From positions 1-64,000 of the forward strand of contig NZ_MKJU01000008.1 of NCBI RefSeq assembly GCF_001854605.1: a DNA stretch of 64,000 nucleotides, read 5' to 3'. Of the stretch, positions 63,231 to 64,000 are shown piece after piece. A model generated the notes under the pieces. That model had not been told where the DNA came from, ran no database searches, and saw only the letters and a program-made list of their open reading frames with translations. Position 1 is the stretch's first letter; each line of letters begins with the position of its first letter. This DNA comes from Pseudoalteromonas amylolytica (lineage in GTDB: Bacteria; Pseudomonadota; Gammaproteobacteria; Enterobacterales; Alteromonadaceae). Both the position numbers and the translations under genes were made by a program.

Positions 63231-63659
63231 CTATTGACTAAGTTTATCCCTGATAGCAGATTCGAGTTCATCAGGTTTATTAGTTCCTAATCTAATGTTT
63301 TTACCGCCTTTCAACTTAATATGAACAGCATCAAAACCTGAAACATTATAAAGCGTTCCATTACTGATTGTTCTTATACCCCAGCCTACATACCAAGGGT
63401 TTCTCACTGAATTAACCTGTTCTATTTGGTCAATTTCAATAGTGCCAGAAATTAAACCTAGCCCCATCTTCCATTTTACTTCACTATTCGAAACGCTAAT
63501 GCTTAAGCTATAAAAGTTTACAGCGATCGCTATCGAAGTAGCAAATAAGAAGTATGCCGTTATACTGTTGCTTTTTATTACAAAAAGCGCAATAGACGTA
63601 ATTAAAACAATGATAAATAAGAATGATAAACCATACTGAACATTATAATAGCTTTCCAT
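63231..63659 (-). CDS. Small membrane protein with a PH-like C-terminal region
   Basis: ATG 63659 is used; AGGAG lies five bases upstream. A GTG two codons earlier is less likely. The 142-residue product has two membrane segments (about 10-30 and 35-55), then a soluble part with strand-rich sequence (WKMGLGLISGTIEIDQIEQV...NVSGFDAVHIKLKGGKNIRLGTNKPDELESAI). That part resembles bacterial PH-like domains in which the end helix follows a T-x-x-P-x-E-L motif. The function is unknown. Its start overlaps the end of the upstream gene by 17 bp. Confidence 0.72.
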   Translation of the reverse strand: MESYYNVQYGLSFLFIIVLITSIALFVIKSNSITAYFLFATSIAIAVNFYSLSISVSNSEVKWKMGLGLISGTIEIDQIEQVNSVRNPWYVGWGIRTISNGTLYNVSGFDAVHIKLKGGKNIRLGTNKPDELESAIRDKLSQ

Positions 63660-64000
63660 ATTCACTCCTGTTGTTCAAACGAGACTCCAATCCATGTTTA
63701 GCTTTATACCGGAACATTACACTAGGTAGAAATTCCGGATATCTTTGCTTTAAGTTAGCAAGTATTTTATCATCCTTGTGTAAATATACACAAGCTTGGC
63801 AGTTATGGTTGATTGTTCCTATATTTTTCTCGATATAGTCCTCTCCCATAAGTAGTTTTATGATTCTAGCGGGTCCATCAACTTTTATCCATATCTTTAA
63901 AAAGTCCTCTAATTGAGATTCATAAGCGACCTTTAAAAAGTCTTTTTCATAAATATTACCAATTTTCATTTCATTGATATGTTCGAAAGTTAAACCACAG
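63643..64000 (-). CDS. Unknown protein, 5' end beyond the window
   Basis: The frame is open to the right edge (LTFEHINE precedes the first visible ATG at 63969), so the gene very likely continues outside. The visible C-terminal 118 or so residues include NHNCQACVYLHKDDKILANLKQRYPEF, with a C-x-x-C pair, and a basic end. I do not recognise a family. The C-x-x-C could bind a metal or an iron-sulfur cluster, but this is not shown. It is co-transcribed with the small membrane protein gene. Confidence 0.6.
   Translation of the reverse strand, partial: CGLTFEHINEMKIGNIYEKDFLKVAYESQLEDFLKIWIKVDGPARIIKLLMGEDYIEKNIGTINHNCQACVYLHKDDKILANLKQRYPEFLPSVMFRYKAKHGLESRLNNRSEYGKLL

Noticed and set aside
1-64000. 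tRNA, rRNA, CRISPR or insertion sequences
   Set aside because: Reading the intergenic regions on both strands showed no cloverleaf-like or rRNA-like sequence, no regular spaced repeat and no transposase gene. A tRNAscan or Infernal run would be needed for certainty.

Overview
The window looks like chromosome of a marine gammaproteobacterium, most likely Pseudoalteromonas. This rests on moderate GC content, an alpha-amylase that matches what I remember of the chloride-dependent P. haloplanktis enzyme including its long C-terminal extension, a DUF2999 protein, and secreted chitinase and GH16 enzymes beside gammaproteobacterial housekeeping genes. The genus is an inference from recalled family members, since no search was run. 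I see no rRNA, tRNA, CRISPR array or insertion sequence.

Bases 1-24742 hold the right-hand part of a nonribosomal peptide (NRPS) gene cluster, all on the plus strand with tight spacing. Three NRPS proteins are present: an incomplete A-T-E-C-A-T protein entering from the left edge, a C-A-T protein with a TubC-type docking domain, and C-A-T-C-A-T-TE. The window therefore covers the last five carrier positions and the release domain. One A domain reads as asparagine-activating. Behind the NRPS genes come a sulfotransferase-like protein, a membrane-bound M28 metallopeptidase, a cyclic-peptide-type ABC exporter, a branched-chain-type aminotransferase, a SnoaL-like protein, a DsbA/DsbB pair and an ATP-grasp-like protein. 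This is the accessory region most worth study: the tailoring set suggests a peptide that is exported, possibly trimmed, and possibly disulfide-bonded or sulfated.

Bases 24900-37400 are a mixed region. It has a secreted beta-helix protein, a small secreted protein, an FAD oxidoreductase/GNAT pair, a GH19 chitinase with a C-terminal chitin-binding module, an RsmB-like RNA methyltransferase, a LysE-type exporter, a CadC/ToxR-like membrane regulator, a GH16 enzyme and another GNAT. Bases 37500-41800 form a nucleoside salvage locus: udk and a CNT transporter on the minus strand, divergent from deoB-deoD, with two copies of a palindromic site between them.

Bases 41870-54260 carry two related TPR proteins, a flavodoxin/ferredoxin reductase, two orphan periplasmic binding proteins, an HDAC-like deacetylase, a Sua5-type tRNA modification enzyme, the secreted alpha-amylase, a GNAT and a DUF418-like membrane protein. 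Bases 54460-57840 hold feoAB and a DUF417 protein. Bases 57843-61869 form a catabolic unit: an Lrp-type regulator divergent from ornithine cyclodeaminase, a CtlX-like guanidino hydrolase and an AgcS symporter.

Bases 61831-63040 look like a small inserted or duplicated segment. It is bounded by a 66-bp direct repeat that copies the 3' end of the symporter gene. Inside are a gene broken by an in-frame amber codon and a truncated minus-strand gene. The right edge holds two overlapping minus-strand genes, the outer one cut by the window end.
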